Source of the DNA: Apricaphanius iberus
Lineage: Eukaryota; Chordata; Actinopteri; Cyprinodontiformes; Aphaniidae
Assembly: GCA_028564705.1 (NCBI GenBank)
Contig: JAPXFQ010002461.1
Span: forward strand, 868,001 to 932,000
Direction: 5' to 3'
Length of the DNA stretch: 64,000 bases
Under the pieces are notes generated by a model that saw nothing but the letters and a program-made list of their open reading frames with translations, had not been told where the DNA came from and did no database searches. Shown here piece by piece: positions 45,107-57,081 of the stretch. The translations under genes and the position numbers were made by a program. Position 1 is the stretch's first letter; the number at the start of each line of letters is the position of its first letter.

Positions 45107-45771
45107 TCAGAATCAGAATCAGAATCAGTTTATTGGCCAAGTATGTCACATACAAGGAATTTGACTCCGGCAAACTTTTTCCTCCAGTACAGAACTTGAA
45201 TAAGTGAAATAAAAAAAGAAAAAAAAAAAAAAGAAAAATAAGAACAAAAATAAGTAAAAATACAAATAAATATCAGATCGTAAATAATAAAGGATAATAT
45301 ATACACCAAGCCGGGGTTATTTTACAGTGAGTATGTACAGAAGTGCAGAGTTATAGTTTATTGTTATGTGAGTGCACTCACACACTGTGACTAGACAGAG
45401 TTCGTCAGAGCGACAGCCTGGGGGAAAAAACTGTTTTTGTGTCGGGTGGTTTTGGCGTACAACGCTCTGTAACGCCGACCTGAGGGGAGGAGCCTAAACA
45501 GATTGTGGCCAGGGTGTGAGGGGTCAGTGGTGATTTTCCTGGCCCGCTTCCTGACCCTGGCCCGGAATAGGTCCTGAATGGAGGGAAGATCGGTTCCTAT
45601 GATCCTCTCTGCAGTCCTGACTGTTCTCTGCAGTCTGTCCTTGTCTTGCCTGGTGGCGGATCCGAACCAGACAGAGATGGATGAGGTCAGGACAGACTGG
45701 ACTATTGCTGTGTAGAAGATGATCAGCAGCTCCTGGGGCAGGTTGAACTTCCTGAGCTGACGCAGCTCCAC
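45107..45771 (-). mobile_element. LINE 3' fragment (second family) nested in the L2-like LINE tail
   Basis: The - strand frame (45771-45391) encodes 126 residues: L-R-K-F-N-L-P-Q-E-L-L-I-I-F-Y, V-W-F-G-S-A-T, R-L-Q-R-T-V-R-T-A-E-R-I-I-G, then H-P-G-H-N-L-F-R-L-L-P-S-G-R-R-Y-R and K-N-S-F-F-P-Q-A-V. This is the characteristic C-terminus of a fish LINE protein, here uninterrupted. After the stop, an AT-rich 3' region ends in three or four 'attctg' units (reverse strand; 'cagaat' at 45108-45129), the element's 3' microsatellite tail. It landed inside the tail of the L2-like LINE, removing about ten bases. Confidence 0.75.
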
Positions 45772-46370
45772 TTCACAACAGATGTCATCTCAAGGCAATT
45801 TACAAGACAAGTCATTTCAATACAGTATTGCAAACATTTCAATCAGTTACAAGATTTCTACTTAAGGAATCCCAGCAGATTGAGTTTAGTCGTTGACGTG
45901 AGGTTGTCCCCAGAACATGCAGACTCCAACCACAGCAATCCCTCAGCAATCCATCAAACTGAGCAAGCATGTAGCAACAGTGGAGAGGAGAAACTCCCCT
46001 TTATGAACATACCTCCAGCAGAACCTGGCTCAGTAAAAGGGGTCATCTGCCATGACAGTCTGGGGTGTTTAAGAAGACAGAGAAGATACACGAAAACTAC
46101 AAAGGAACTGATGTAAGAGTACTTTATATATTAGAGAAAGTAAAAAGTTGACAACAGGACATGGAGGATGTTCGATCACTGGGAGCATCATCTGAATCAA
46201 TGCTTCCCATCCAACAGCTGAGCAGGAAACCAGACCAGATGTAGCTTCTATGGAAAGAAAAACACTGAGAAAATAATATAAATTTAACAGTTGAATTTAT
46301 GACTATGAGCAGTAGAAGAGAAAAGTAGAAGAGTAAACAAAAGTTGTCAGTCTGTCCACTAACAGTCTAA

Positions 46371-46805
46371 TGATGCGTTCAGACTGCAAGCTTTGTCAGC
46401 GCCAGGCAACTCTCATAAAGGGATTAGTTTGACGTATATGCACAGAAGTTACATTTTTAAGCTGAAGCTTGCAAAGCTCGTAGGCCTTTCTCTGCTGGAT
46501 GTTTGAATTAACAACACTCAAGGATAGTGGGTGACTAGGCAGCGTCGACGTCGGGCAACCTCACTACAGTGAGACGCTCTGATTGTCGGCCCTCCTGCGT
46601 CGAGAGCGTTAAGACCGTCAAAAGTTCAATTAGCTGAATTTCTGCGATGCTAGCGTTATAAGCTTTGAAGCTTGAAAAGTTGACAGAGCAAAAACTCACA
46701 AGGCGCCGCAGAGACCGCGACGTTCCTCCAACGGCCTCCACCGTAGACTTAACATGTAATCTTGACGTTGCTGACGTTGACAAAGCCAGCGGTCTGAACG
46801 CAGCA
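46371..46805. mobile_element. Harbinger-like MITE, copy 2 (435 bp) with 3-bp TAA duplication
   Basis: Termini are 'tgatgcgttcagactgcaag' and, in reverse complement, 'tgctgcgttcagaccgctgg', with TAA on both sides (46368-46370 and 46806-46808). It is homologous over its length to 22795-23242. It splits the L2-like LINE between the end of the coding region and the 3' untranslated region. Confidence 0.75.
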
Positions 46806-46808
46806 TAA

Positions 46809-47340
46809 GCCTATAGCAACATTACTGCAAAAATAGCTCAGGATAACCTAAGCCGTTTTAACTATAAGCTTTATCAAAAAGGAAGGTTTTAAGCCTAGTC
46901 TTGAAAACAGACGGAGTATGTGCCTCTCGGACTAAAACTGGGAGCTGGTTCCACAGGAGAGGAGCCTGATAACTAAAAGATCTGCCTCCCATTCTACTTT
47001 TAGAAATCCTAGGAACTACAGTATAAGTAAACCTGCAGTCTGAGAACAAAGGGTTTTTGATAGGAACATATGGAACAATCAGATCTCTGATGTATGATGG
47101 AGCTTGATTACTATGGGGCTTTATGTGTTTGATGGAGGATCTTAAAATCTATTCTGGATTTAACAAGGAGCCAATAGAGAGAAGCAAAAACAGGAGAAAT
47201 GTGATCTCTCTTCTTAATATTCATCAGAACTCTTTCTGCAGCATTTTGGATCAACTGAAGGCTTTTAATTGCATTTGGTGGACTTCCTAATAGTAAAGAA
47301 TTACAGTAGTCCAGCCTTGAAGTAACAAATGCTACACTGC
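46809..47340 (-). pseudogene. L2-like LINE reverse-transcriptase C-terminal part
   Basis: On the - strand the frame 47049-46858 reads F-S-Y-Q-A-P-L-L-W-N-Q-L-P, then F-K-T-R-L-K-T-F-L-F-D-K-A-Y-S, the family's conserved end. Upstream, across stops, are [16 protein letters not shown] and [10 protein letters not shown] words (47160-47310). Same family as 18765-19380. Confidence 0.65.
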
Positions 47341-47345
47341 CATGG

Positions 47346-48154
47346 CTTTGTCCAAAACAAAACAGGTGTTTAAGATACCTATCAGAGGATTATAGAATGT
47401 CTTATGAAAGATATAAACATTTAAATAAACCTTTAACCGAAGGAGTAGAAAGATGCCCAGCAGACTTTCTGTGAAAGGAAATTGGGAGAAAAGTGGGTTT
47501 GGAGGTGGCTGCCCCCTCTTGTCCTGGTGGATAATTACGTTCCAAGAATTCCCAGGCAAAGGAAAGTCTGAAAGGAAAACATCTCTGTTGATACATGTGC
47601 ATGCCTATACCAATTTGCTAATGGAAACATGTAAACTAGGTTTAAGTTTGACAACCTCTCAATTGTTTTTCTTCAACAATATAAAGACGTAAATATCTTT
47701 GTACTTCCTTAGTAATATTACTTACTAAAGGGCCCACTTGTTATTCAGTTTTATCTGCCTTGAGTTTGTGCTAAGAATTTCGTTTTGACTGATGCCTGGT
47801 GCCGGTTACATCAACATCACAGAGAACCATTCAGTGATATTTACCTTTTTAACATATCATTTTTGAAAGAGAAAATGCTCACATTCATGTTCACTCTGCT
47901 TTTAGAGTTAAACTGCTTTTAAATTTTCTCCTTAACAATGCAGATTGGAGATCTCCTGTTTTGCTTAGAGTATGTAAAAATCACAATTACTGTGACTAAT
48001 GTCTTTATTAATATCATGTCTCTCAGGTGCAATAAAAGAAGTTCAAGTTTCACAATTATTCATAAATCTGCTTCTTATTGGTTTGTCAGTACCTTGTGAT
48101 GGCTTCTCTACCAACCCCTTTGGCTGCTGAGAAGCAGGGCAGTGTTTAAAGAAA
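47346..48154. other. Intergenic, no gene seen
   Basis: No gene and no clear repeat boundary. The word 'gcatccgaaaccact' at 48163 begins the next block. Confidence 0.5.
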
Positions 48155-48640
48155 CAGGCTGCATCCGAAACCACTAAATTGGTAAGAGGTCTTACGCCAA
48201 ACCGGATGTGCGTCAGCGTCCGCCATGATAAGATGCATCCGAATTGGGCTTCCAGTTAGGCAGGAGTTAGGGAAAGTGGCCTGTATGCTAACTATCATAG
48301 CCACTTTAGCAAAGGGACCTCTGATGCTAACTAACTGGCGATTAGGAGCTATGTGCCATCCCACAATGGCTTACGCCACAAGACGCCAACAATACAAGTC
48401 GCCTGGCCCACCTTACGTAAAATAACGAAAATGGCAGAAAGGAAAAAGACGCGAGCATGTGAGTACAACAACCTCTTCCGAAGGTTTATTTTGATATGCG
48501 TCATTCATGTGCGTTTACGTCGCGTAATGATGTCGGGTAGAAAGGCTTTTCGAAATCGGCACATTCGCGAACGGCTCCTTAGACTACTAGCCATAGTGTT
48601 CTCACTGTTGACCCCTTCTTAGATTAAACTAGATCATGAA
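48155..48640. repeat. Possible MITE or dispersed repeat, CpG-richer than flanks
   Basis: It begins with 'ggctgcatccgaaaccacta', a start I associate with fish hAT-like MITEs. It has many CG dinucleotides (for example 'acgtcgcgtaatgatgtcgg') in an otherwise CpG-poor region. No matched right terminus was found, so class and limits are uncertain. Confidence 0.3.
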
Positions 48641-50440
48641 AGTCTGAATTCAACTTTGAAAAAAGGGTTTCTGGTAGTGTTGGTTGCCTAGTGAGGTCGA
48701 ATATTGAAGGTGATCATGAGTCAAACACAGAATAGCCTTGCTGACTGCCTCTGTACATGGTGCACATGTTCTACCAACTGAGCTCCAGGGTACTCAAGGT
48801 AGCTGATAATTTGTAGGTTGTTTTACAGCTTTAGCTCTCAAAAATATTTTTTTTCTCAAATATTGGTATAGCTAAGCAATAGAATTGTTTGTCGAGAAGG
48901 TACGTTGTCTATGCGTGTCTCTCCCTTTTTATGTGTGTGTGTTTTGGGGGGGGAGTAGTGGATTTATTGTAAACTGGATTTTTTTTCCCAATCTTTAGTC
49001 GAGCGTTACATTTTCGATGTTGATTCTTTCAATAAATTGTGATCTTTCACTTTTCTGTGCAAATTTTACTGTGATGGAAATGTAGCAGAATTCCCGCTTT
49101 ATTAGGGATTCATTAGGATTGCAATGTACAACACCTAATTGTGTTTTGATAACTGAAGGGCCTAATATCTTCATATTTGAACGGTCTAAAATCCTGTCCT
49201 ATGTCCTGTGAAAACTAAGATGTGCAATTTATTATGCATTTACCATGCCAGATTCTATTAAAAAAATCTAATGCCATTAAGGGATATTTCCTTAATATCA
49301 AGTGCACTGTTACCATGGGAGCAGCAATCATTTTCCATGTTTTATCCATTAATACATCTACTGCGAGTCTTAACAAAGATTTATAAATCTAAAAAGTTAG
49401 AATAATTGTGAATATGGAACTTTTTATGGTGTTTTTAACGGCTCCCAGAGCTGTGGAACTATGCTCTGTGCCCCTAGAGCCTCTGGCGAGGCCTCCATGA
49501 ACATCCCCAGGTCCCTTCCTCCTCAGCTTCTTGAGCCTTGGTAGTATAAGTCCACATGTGAAATCAATACCACTTCATTTATAGCCACTTCTCACTTGTG
49601 CCATCAAACCTGAGACCTATTGCCAAGCACATTACCTTTTTTTTTTTTTACAATTCTCTTTTCAACGATAAAAACTCAAATCTAAAAACAGATAACAGAA
49701 GAACAAGGAAATTTAAAGTGTCTCCATGATTGCCGGTTCTAATGAATTCCAGCTCAGTAATGTCATTCCTGCTTTGTACTGGGTGATGAATGAAATCTTT
49801 AGAGGTATTTTAATTTCATGCCCAAATGGCAAGAACGTGTGATGAGAGAACTTAGAGTGTTAGGTTGGATATTCAGAGTCCTACACCAGCTCTAGGCCTT
49901 GTTGTAGGTGTTTAATAATAAAGTCTTGGTTCATCCAGCCTAGCACTTCGACTGAGATTATGTGCTTCACAGACCAACCCCAGGGTCCTTTAACATTTAT
50001 AAAACATAATCCTGGAACACACTCCCACCATCCATCACTCTGACGTCTGCACTGGACAAGCAGATTCGCTCTTTGTCTTACAGTGACAGGTAAAATGAAA
50101 AGCTTTAAGCATAAGCTATGTCTGCAGAAACACCATCAAACCGTGAGAGTTTTCTTCACCTGTCTCATTCAGGACAGTGCTGTCTGAAAGTTCGAAAGCA
50201 CCATCAACAAGCGTACCACGCCAGAGAAGCACTGAGGCCACAGTTTGAACCTTTTGCAGACGTGAGAAATATGTGATTTGTGGTCAGTTTTAACACTACA
50301 TCACAGCTCTCTCTGCAAACCCCTTTACGTCCAATTAAAGCACGAAACACCAGTGACAAGAAACTGTTTCCATCCAAAAAAGTAAGAGGAGAATGTGGTT
50401 CTCTGTGGTATTAGGAGTTATTTTACCAGGACCCGGGCAC
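48641..50440. other. Intergenic, no gene seen
   Basis: Contains a poly-G patch (48944-48954) and a T run (49640-49650). No domain-bearing frame. Confidence 0.5.
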
Positions 50441-50451
50441 CGGTCTGAGCT

Positions 50452-50461
50452 CTATATAAAG
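50452..50461 (+). promoter_or_regulatory. Candidate TATA-box promoter of an unknown transcript
   Basis: 'ctatataaag' is a strong TATA box set in GC-richer DNA ('cagtacccgggcac'-like context: 'cccgggcaccggtctgagct' just upstream and 'acgcagctgcctg' just downstream). Initiation would be expected near 50485-50492. The downstream + frame of 63 codons that spans it has no known domain. It could also be a chance match or an old LTR promoter. Confidence 0.35.
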
Positions 50462-50599
50462 ACGCAGCTGCCTGTTTTTCTGCGCATTCATGCTCCCTTC
50501 AGACACAGCTACTCAGAGCACTCACGCAGTCAGGCCCGCAGAAGGACTTTTTCCACCAGCTTCAAACAAATACTCGAGCTGTGACTCGGCTTCCCCTTG

Positions 50600-52311
50600 C
50601 CTTTTTATGACAAGGCACCACTGTTGGTATAAAACAGGTCACTGGGACCTCCCCGGGACCAGCTTGGTGGAGTTGTTCAACCTGCCAATATCCACAGTGG
50701 CGCAGGACCCCACATCCCCACCCCCAACCCCCTCCTGACCAATAACTCCAATCTCACCCATACGTCGTAAACAGCTTAAAAACGCCTATTAAAAAACAGA
50801 AATACATTTCAGAAAGTAAGTAGACATTTACTAAACAATATTTCCTGTCTGTGAGTTGTCTTGATGACTGTGAAACCGTGTGGATGTAGAAGCCTGTGGC
50901 GATCAACATTGGCCACAAGTTACAAACATTCTTCCTATACATGTATCAGAAAAAGACGGAGACTTAGCTGACTGCAAAGGGAAGCGATTAGGAGTGACTG
51001 ATGAGAGAGCAAAAACAAAAAAAGACCTGAAAGACTACACCTGTGTACATTAACATTTTTCCTTAATGTGTGTGTGAGTTAGCATGAATGTGCACCAATA
51101 TAATAATGCCCTCAAGTGTTTTTCTGTGTGACTGTATGCATTCACTAAATGCAACCATACAGGCATCATAACCATTAATGCAAACCACAGCTGAACAGAA
51201 ATCCATCCATAGCACAAGAGTACATTTAAAAAATGTCATGTTTTTTTTTTTTTAAACTTGGAGCAAATAGAAAGACGGAAACAAGCAAAAAGATTGGACT
51301 CAACCCAGAGAGAATATTTTTAGCACTGAATGAAAAAACAATCATCTTTTCTTCCATCTGTAAGAGTCTGAGGCAGAAATAATGATAAAACACAGGAGAA
51401 AGTGTGCTCCTTGTGGGGGAAATGGAATGAGATGGATCTATGCTCTGATGAGAATCTGCAAGAAGTGCCCGTGTCTCGAAGGTCCCTCGCAGCCAAAGGT
51501 CCTTCATGTAACAGTGTCAAGATCTGCTCTCATTTGTTCAAGTGGAAAGCCATTTCCTGGCTCCCTGTGTAATGCACATTCATCTGGCAAGTCACAAAGG
51601 GAGAGAAGGGCAGGGGAATAAAGAAATTATATGAAATCACACAGGATGAATGTTATTGTTGTCGCTGTTGATGTGGGGAAATGACTGCATCCATTGCAGT
51701 ATTCTTTCTTCTTCCAACAGCATTACAGACTTGTTTTCAGCGAGGCCCAATTTCACCAGAATCATGACCTGTAGCCTGTGCGGACAGCCTTTTCACAAAC
51801 TTTCTTCCATTTCTCCATTCCTTACATGCACCCTTTTCACCGTTTCTGCCTCTCCATCTGCTTCATCACACATCCATTCCTCCTCCCTTTCTTCCATTCC
51901 TTCATCTTTCTATCTATTATTGCTTTATTTTTTACAGATCCACCCAAGCTCTGTTAAATCTCTCCATGCCATAATCACTCAGTCCTCGCTCTGTTTCCGA
52001 CTTTCGTCATCAGATTGATTGTTAAGTTACAGGGAACTTTTAAAAACGTCCCCCCTGACTGACTGGATACAACAGTCCACCGCTCTGTTGATTTATCCTT
52101 CCAGTGTGTAGCAATAACTTTGTTAACGTCTCTCAGCAGTCGATTAACAGCACTCTGGTGTTGCCAGGAAACAGGTGCTGGTAACATTTATACTGTCCAT
52201 CAGCCCAGCAGCAGCAGCTGATCAGCAGTCAAGAAACCAGGCATCATAACACTAGGGGACTTAGACCTAAAACAGCTTAGACCGATTGAATTAATACCAT
52301 AAAGAAGTAGA
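50600..52311. other. Intergenic, no gene seen
   Basis: A pyrimidine-rich stretch lies at 51790-51940. The 122-aa Ser-rich frame there (51650-52015) is low complexity and not convincing. Confidence 0.5.
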
Positions 52312-53460
52312 GTTCCTTGTAAAAGTATTGATACCCTTTGAATTTCTTCACATTTCTTCAAGTACCAACGCATATTTAATTTATTTTAGCGGGATTTTAT
52401 GTGATAGGCTAAAACCTAATCTATACTTGATGCCGTGGGTTTCAACATGCAAGTATGGCTTGCATTTGTATTTAGCCCCCGTTAACACTGATACCTCCAA
52501 GAAAAATCCAGATCTCAGTTTGTGAGAGGACATGGAGAATACCAAAGACCAGAAGACACAGCAGAAAGGTTAGGGATGAAGCTGTGGAGAACTTTACATT
52601 ATAAAACAATTTCCAAAGCTTTGCAAAGCTCTTAGAACATTGGCTAATCCATCACTTAAGAATGAAAACAATATGACACGTCAACCGTCCCAAGACAATG
52701 TCATCTGATCTACCTAAACTGATATGAAATGGGTTAAACATTAATTAGGAAGACATCTAATAGGTCCATGGTAACTCTAGAAGAGTTTGAGGGTTCCACA
52801 TTTAAGACATAAATGTTGTAGGTAGAAGAGCTCAGTCAGAACAGACCAAATCAATGTTTTTTGCTTCCCAGAATACTATATGGCAGAAAACTAATACTGT
52901 ACATCATCCTGTACTGTGAAATATGGCAGTGGTAACTTCTTAGTTTTACTTTTTTTATTAGCAGGGAAACCTTGTCAGAGTTTGTAGGAAGACAAACTGA
53001 CTGAAAAACAATGACAGTTGGTTTTGTTTTGGAGATAACTGTGGAACCTCTGGAGGTAAGATGGAAAGAAGGATTCTTCATAAAATCAAGAACATTATGG
53101 ACAACCCTGATCAGCCTCTTCATGAGACTATCATACTACAAAAGTGTCTTCAGTCAGAGGCTTCTCCAGTTTCGCAGTAACACAAATCTCTACAGGAAAT
53201 CCTTTCTGCCCACAGTCATCAGCATTTTGAACAATTCATTGAAGAGGCTTGATTAGTATGAACTACAACACCTTATTTCCCTCTGGGATCAATAAAGTCG
53301 AACTGAATTGAATTAAAAAGACCTTCCAGCTATATTACATAGAAGAATAGTCAAAAAATACCTGTCTCTGGCTGTGCAAAGGTAGAAACACACTCCAAAA
53401 GACTTGCAGCTATAGTTGCAATAAGAGTCAATTTTACATAGCTTGCAGTACCTTGCGTAT
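52312..53460 (+). mobile_element. Tc1/mariner relic in + orientation, split by a LINE tail
   Basis: In order: terminal 'cttgtaaaagtattgatacc', 'gagaggacatggagaatac', 'gttagggatgaagctgtgga', 'ccatggtaactctagaagag', 'tggcagaaaactaatactgt', 'ctgtgaaatatggcagtggt', then the LINE insert, then 'cactccaaaagacttgcagc'. This is the coding-strand view of the same Tc1 family found at 29590-33668. Many deletions and stops; no usable transposase remains. Confidence 0.65.
52995..53325 (+). mobile_element. LINE 3' end inserted in the Tc1 relic
   Basis: The block 'aagaacattatggacaaccc', 'tcttcatgagactatcatac', 'tgtcttcagtcagaggcttc', 'cctttctgcccacagtcatc' and 'ccctctgggatcaataaagt' ending in 'aactgaattgaattaaa' is the 3' end of an L2/CR1-like LINE with an AATTG-type tail. 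It is the same family as the - strand insert at 29882-30546. Only about 330 bp arrived, which is usual 5' truncation. Confidence 0.7.
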
Positions 53461-54324
53461 GTCTATCAGATAAAATCCTAATATAGTCCATTCAGCCATT
53501 GTAGCTGCAAAATTATAAAATATTAAGAAGTTAATGGTATGAACAAATTTCAATGGTACTGTAGTGAAGATTGTGGTGTGAGAAACATTTTACATATGTG
53601 GAAGACATCAAGTCTGAAGTCTTTTTAAAAATCATCTGAAAAACTTGTAATCACATGGAATCCCATGTTTAATAAAAAAAAATAAAAAACGTGTACTGAT
53701 TTTATATGACTTTGATTTTTACTTAATTGGCTTACATTTAATTTTCTATCTGTCCTGGGATGACCTTCAGTTCATAGTGGTGTTACATTTACACGCTTAT
53801 CGAAGCAAAACATCAGATAAAGAATCAGCATTTAATGCAAAAAAAAAAAAAAAATTCAAGGGTTTTAACATTAAAATGCATTATTGGTTTTTACATTTAT
53901 TTCCTATATAAAAAAGTTTAATATATGACTTTCAAAAGGAAGCGGAGCAGCTGTATCCAGAAAATCCCCGCCATGCAAAGAAAACACCCATGAAAAAACT
54001 TATTACAAAATGTAAAAATGCATTGATAATACAGCAGGGAGAACATGCTCCAGGGGGTTTGATATGACCCTCTCTGCATATATCTATGTTGAGGAGGAAG
54101 TGAACCCCACAGCATGCAGGATACTGCTCAGCTAACGTGCTTCCCTGCTGTTTTTTTACTCACGCATTTCTTCCTGCAACCACCTTTATGTAGAGACAGC
54201 TGTGCTACAGTCACGTGGTTTCCTCTTACCCACAAATTTGCCTCATTTTTCATGTTTATCTATGTTTATTACAACATATCTTAAGACTTTGACCCTTTAG
54301 TTTTGACCTCTAACTAAACTTCCA
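53461..54324. other. Intergenic, no gene seen
   Basis: AT-rich, with an A15 run at 53839-53853. No domain-bearing frame. Confidence 0.5.
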
Positions 54325-55070
54325 GTTTTTTGGGCCATCTTCTTCCATGCTGACAATTACACCTCCTAGCAAAACTATTCTCACCTTTGAACTTCTTCAC
54401 ATTTTATTGTTTCAAACACATATCACAACATATTTTATCAGGATTATACGTGATAAACCAAAACACTGTCAAGCATATGTACCAAGTGGAATAAAAATTA
54501 TTTACTTTTCAACTGTTTTTAAAAGAAAAAATCTAAAAGTTGTGGCCAGTATTTGTCTTTTTTTTTATGCATTGTATTTGAATGCATGTTTTACTGAAAT
54601 CATCTCCTTTGGGCTGGGTCTCTACCTCCTCCACACATCTAGAAACTGTAGTATTTGAAATACTTCTTTAGAAAATTGTTCAACCCCACTCAGATCGGAT
54701 GGAGAGCATCTGCTAACAGCACTTTTTAACACTAAGTTTTCTTCAAAGATTTCTCTGTATTTGGCTGAAATTATCTTCATATCACTTCTAAACAGCTGTC
54801 CTTTCCCTGCTACCATACAGCTGGATTTATACTGAAATTATATTGCGCACAGGTGAATTCTATTTCCAGATCAGATCTTTTGTGAAGTCAGTTGTTTAAT
54901 GATATTTCTTTAGCAAAACAAAGAGTGAAAATAAAAATATAGACCACATATTATCATGTTAGTGTTGGTCTATACATCCATCCTTTAAAATGCAACCAAA
55001 TACATTGTAGTTTGAGGTTATAGGAATGAAAGAAAAGTCCAAGGCGCACAGTTGCTTTTGTGGTTCTTGA
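54325..55070 (-). mobile_element. Tc1/mariner relic, internally deleted
   Basis: Left terminal-type words 'tgaacttcttcacattttat' and 'caggattatacgtgataaac' (54378-54460), the middle word 'gatcggatggagagcatctg' (54693), and right terminal-type words 'gttggtctatacatcc' and 'aaatacattgtagtttgagg' (54964-55016) occur in the order expected for the Tc1 family at 29590-33668, with most of the coding region gone. Confidence 0.55.
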
Positions 55071-56440
55071 TGTTGGATCTGTAGACATATAGCTATCATG
55101 TTTAATGTCTGTCTTTTCTTGTTTTCAAGAATTTTTTTTTCACATTCTCACACCTTGAAATTCAAACTTTTAACAGAGCTTTGTGAGTTTAGATTCTGTA
55201 CAGTTTGAAAATTACATTAAAGTGTCTACTTGATCTTAATAACCCGAGCTTAACAAAGAATGACATCGTGTTTGTTTTTTTTGGAAAAAAATCTATTACT
55301 AAAAGCAGATAATAATTAGATGAAAAACAGATATCTGATCACGCATTTTTTGAGGAGCTTTTATGATCACGAACAGATGTCTTCCTTTAATCTCTCCCCG
55401 TATTCTCTCTGCTTGCCATCAGACCAGACAACAAATAATCAAAGATGTCATTTTCGTGGCAGGGAGCTCCACAGAAGCACCCGGCCAGCTCAGACAACTG
55501 GAGGAAGCTATTTGCTGACAAATGGGATTTGGTGCTGGGCTTCAGCAGCATTTACTGGTGGGTTTTATTGGCTGGAGGAGCACAATATCATGGCGGTTTT
55601 CTTCTACATGCCTCTCGAGCAGAGTGGATAACGTTGCAGGGAGCAAAAGGAATTTGGTCACGCAGCAGTGCTGTTAAACAGTGGCAGGAGACCAGTGAAG
55701 AGAGTGGGCACCGGACGGCAGATGGAGAAAAGATTGTGCATGAGACCAAAGGAATGCCGTGCATCCGTTATAAAGTGCACTTTACCTGTTCACAGGCTCA
55801 CTTTATAGGTCTGGTTTAGTTTGTCATCAAATAAAATGCTTTGGGGGTTGGAGCGGATTGAAATTCTGAGTATTTCACCAGAAATAAAAAAAAATGGAAA
55901 GAAGAATACAGCAGGCAAAAAAAACCCCAGATATTTCTTACATATTATAAGTATTTTAGTTCTGAATTTGACAAATGTTCTAATAATTATTTCATAAAAC
56001 TTAAGATGGGAAGGCAGAAAATGGGGCAACATGATAATTCAAACGCAATCCAATAGGAGGCAGTGTTTTACAACCAAGCTCTCCACGGAGCAGTCAACTC
56101 TGAAAACTTTGAGCTGTGGTTTGCAGGGAAAGGGCTGTTTTATTCAAGCTGTTATATTTTCAGAGACAAGCCTGAAGTTGTGAATAAAGTCACTGAACAA
56201 TGGTGCTCGTTTAAAGGTGAAGGGACGAGTGTCACAGCCATTTTAATTAAACCTGTGGAGTTCCACAAACCCACTAATTGACCTTGATCGAAAAGTTGAC
56301 AAAAGCATTTTGGCAAATAAAAAAAATAAAAATACATGAAGACATATTGATGTCTGAATTCAAGACTTTGTTCCAAAATATTTCTTTGTCTAAACTAAAA
56401 GATCGTTTTTACAGGTCTAAAACTCCTGACATATTATCTG
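55071..56440. other. Intergenic, no gene seen
   Basis: Two overlapping + frames at 55320-55819 (103 and 124 codons) show no domain and no splice-site support. I leave them out. The composition is ordinary. Confidence 0.5.
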
Positions 56441-56445
56441 TCATA

Positions 56446-56566
56446 AAGGCATAAAAAAACATTTGTACTCCTCAAAGTAAAGTTAATGGCAATTATAGCT
56501 TTAAATGATTAATATATATATATATATATATATTAATCATTTAATGTTTTTTATGCCTTATATAAA

Positions 56567-56627
<61 letters not shown>
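56446..56627. repeat. AT-microsatellite cluster with nested palindromes
   Basis: An outer inverted pair 'aaggcataaaaaaacatt' (56446-56463) and 'aatgttttttatgcctt' (56543-56559) brackets an inner palindrome, 'aaatgattaa(ta)nttaatcattt' (about 56503-56542). A second AT run of about 55 bp follows (56571-56627). This DNA can fold into a long cruciform. Confidence 0.85.
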
Positions 56628-56631
<4 letters not shown>

Positions 56632-56937
56632 ACCATTTATGGTTGTTATAAACTGTTTATAATTCTGTTTCACTCTCGGCAAACAACAACACGTATGATG
56701 ATAATAATAGAGTCATAACCCCCACGTCCCACTTATTCTAAAGTGCTCAATTTCAAGTAAAAGTAGAGTGATGTGGAGGAAAATGTGACTCGGGGGTCTT
56801 TGAATGAAAAACAGCCATCCTTAGAGCTGCGAGCTGCTGCTGTTGTGGGAGAGGATGAGTGAGAGTGTAGGTGGGGAAGTGGGGGCTTTCAAACCACAGC
56901 AGGTAGGCAACAGTAACAGGTCCCCCCCCTGCTCGTA

Positions 56938-57081
56938 CACTATGGACCTGACATCCTGTCTACCAACACACACAGAGCAACACGACGACACGGAGAGACA
57001 GTAGGAACCCAGAGACAGAGAGACTCCGGAGAAGGCCAAAGGCTCCGGCTTTTCTAACGAGGCATCTACCGGGGGCCACAG
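56938..57081 (+). other. Candidate non-coding exon ending at a strong splice donor
   Basis: GC-richer sequence with many purines ends in 'gggggccacag' followed by 'gtaagga' (57082 onward), an excellent donor match. It lies 3.6 kb upstream of the probable osr2 first exon on the same strand. It could be an alternative 5' untranslated exon of osr2 or an upstream non-coding transcript. There is no matching acceptor evidence apart from the osr2 acceptor at 62734-62735. Confidence 0.3.

Larger units (their letters stand above)
45086..47340 (-). mobile_element. L2-like LINE 3' half, interrupted by a second LINE and a MITE
   Basis: Read on the - strand: reverse-transcriptase C-terminal coding region (47340-46809), then the 3' untranslated region (46367-45772), then a tail near 45106-45086. 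The intact order is seen in the + strand copy at 18765-20963. The interruptions are a Harbinger-like MITE at 46371-46805 and a different LINE at 45107-45771. The 3' untranslated region includes (on the + strand) 'aaatcccagcag'-type and 'gaggagaaactcccc' words shared with the other copy. Confidence 0.65.

Noticed and set aside
51650..52018. 122-codon Ser-rich frame
   Set aside because: Low-complexity pyrimidine-rich DNA with no domain or conservation evidence.
55320..55819. Two overlapping + frames of 103 and 124 codons
   Set aside because: Different frames over the same DNA, no domain in either, and no flanking splice or promoter signals.
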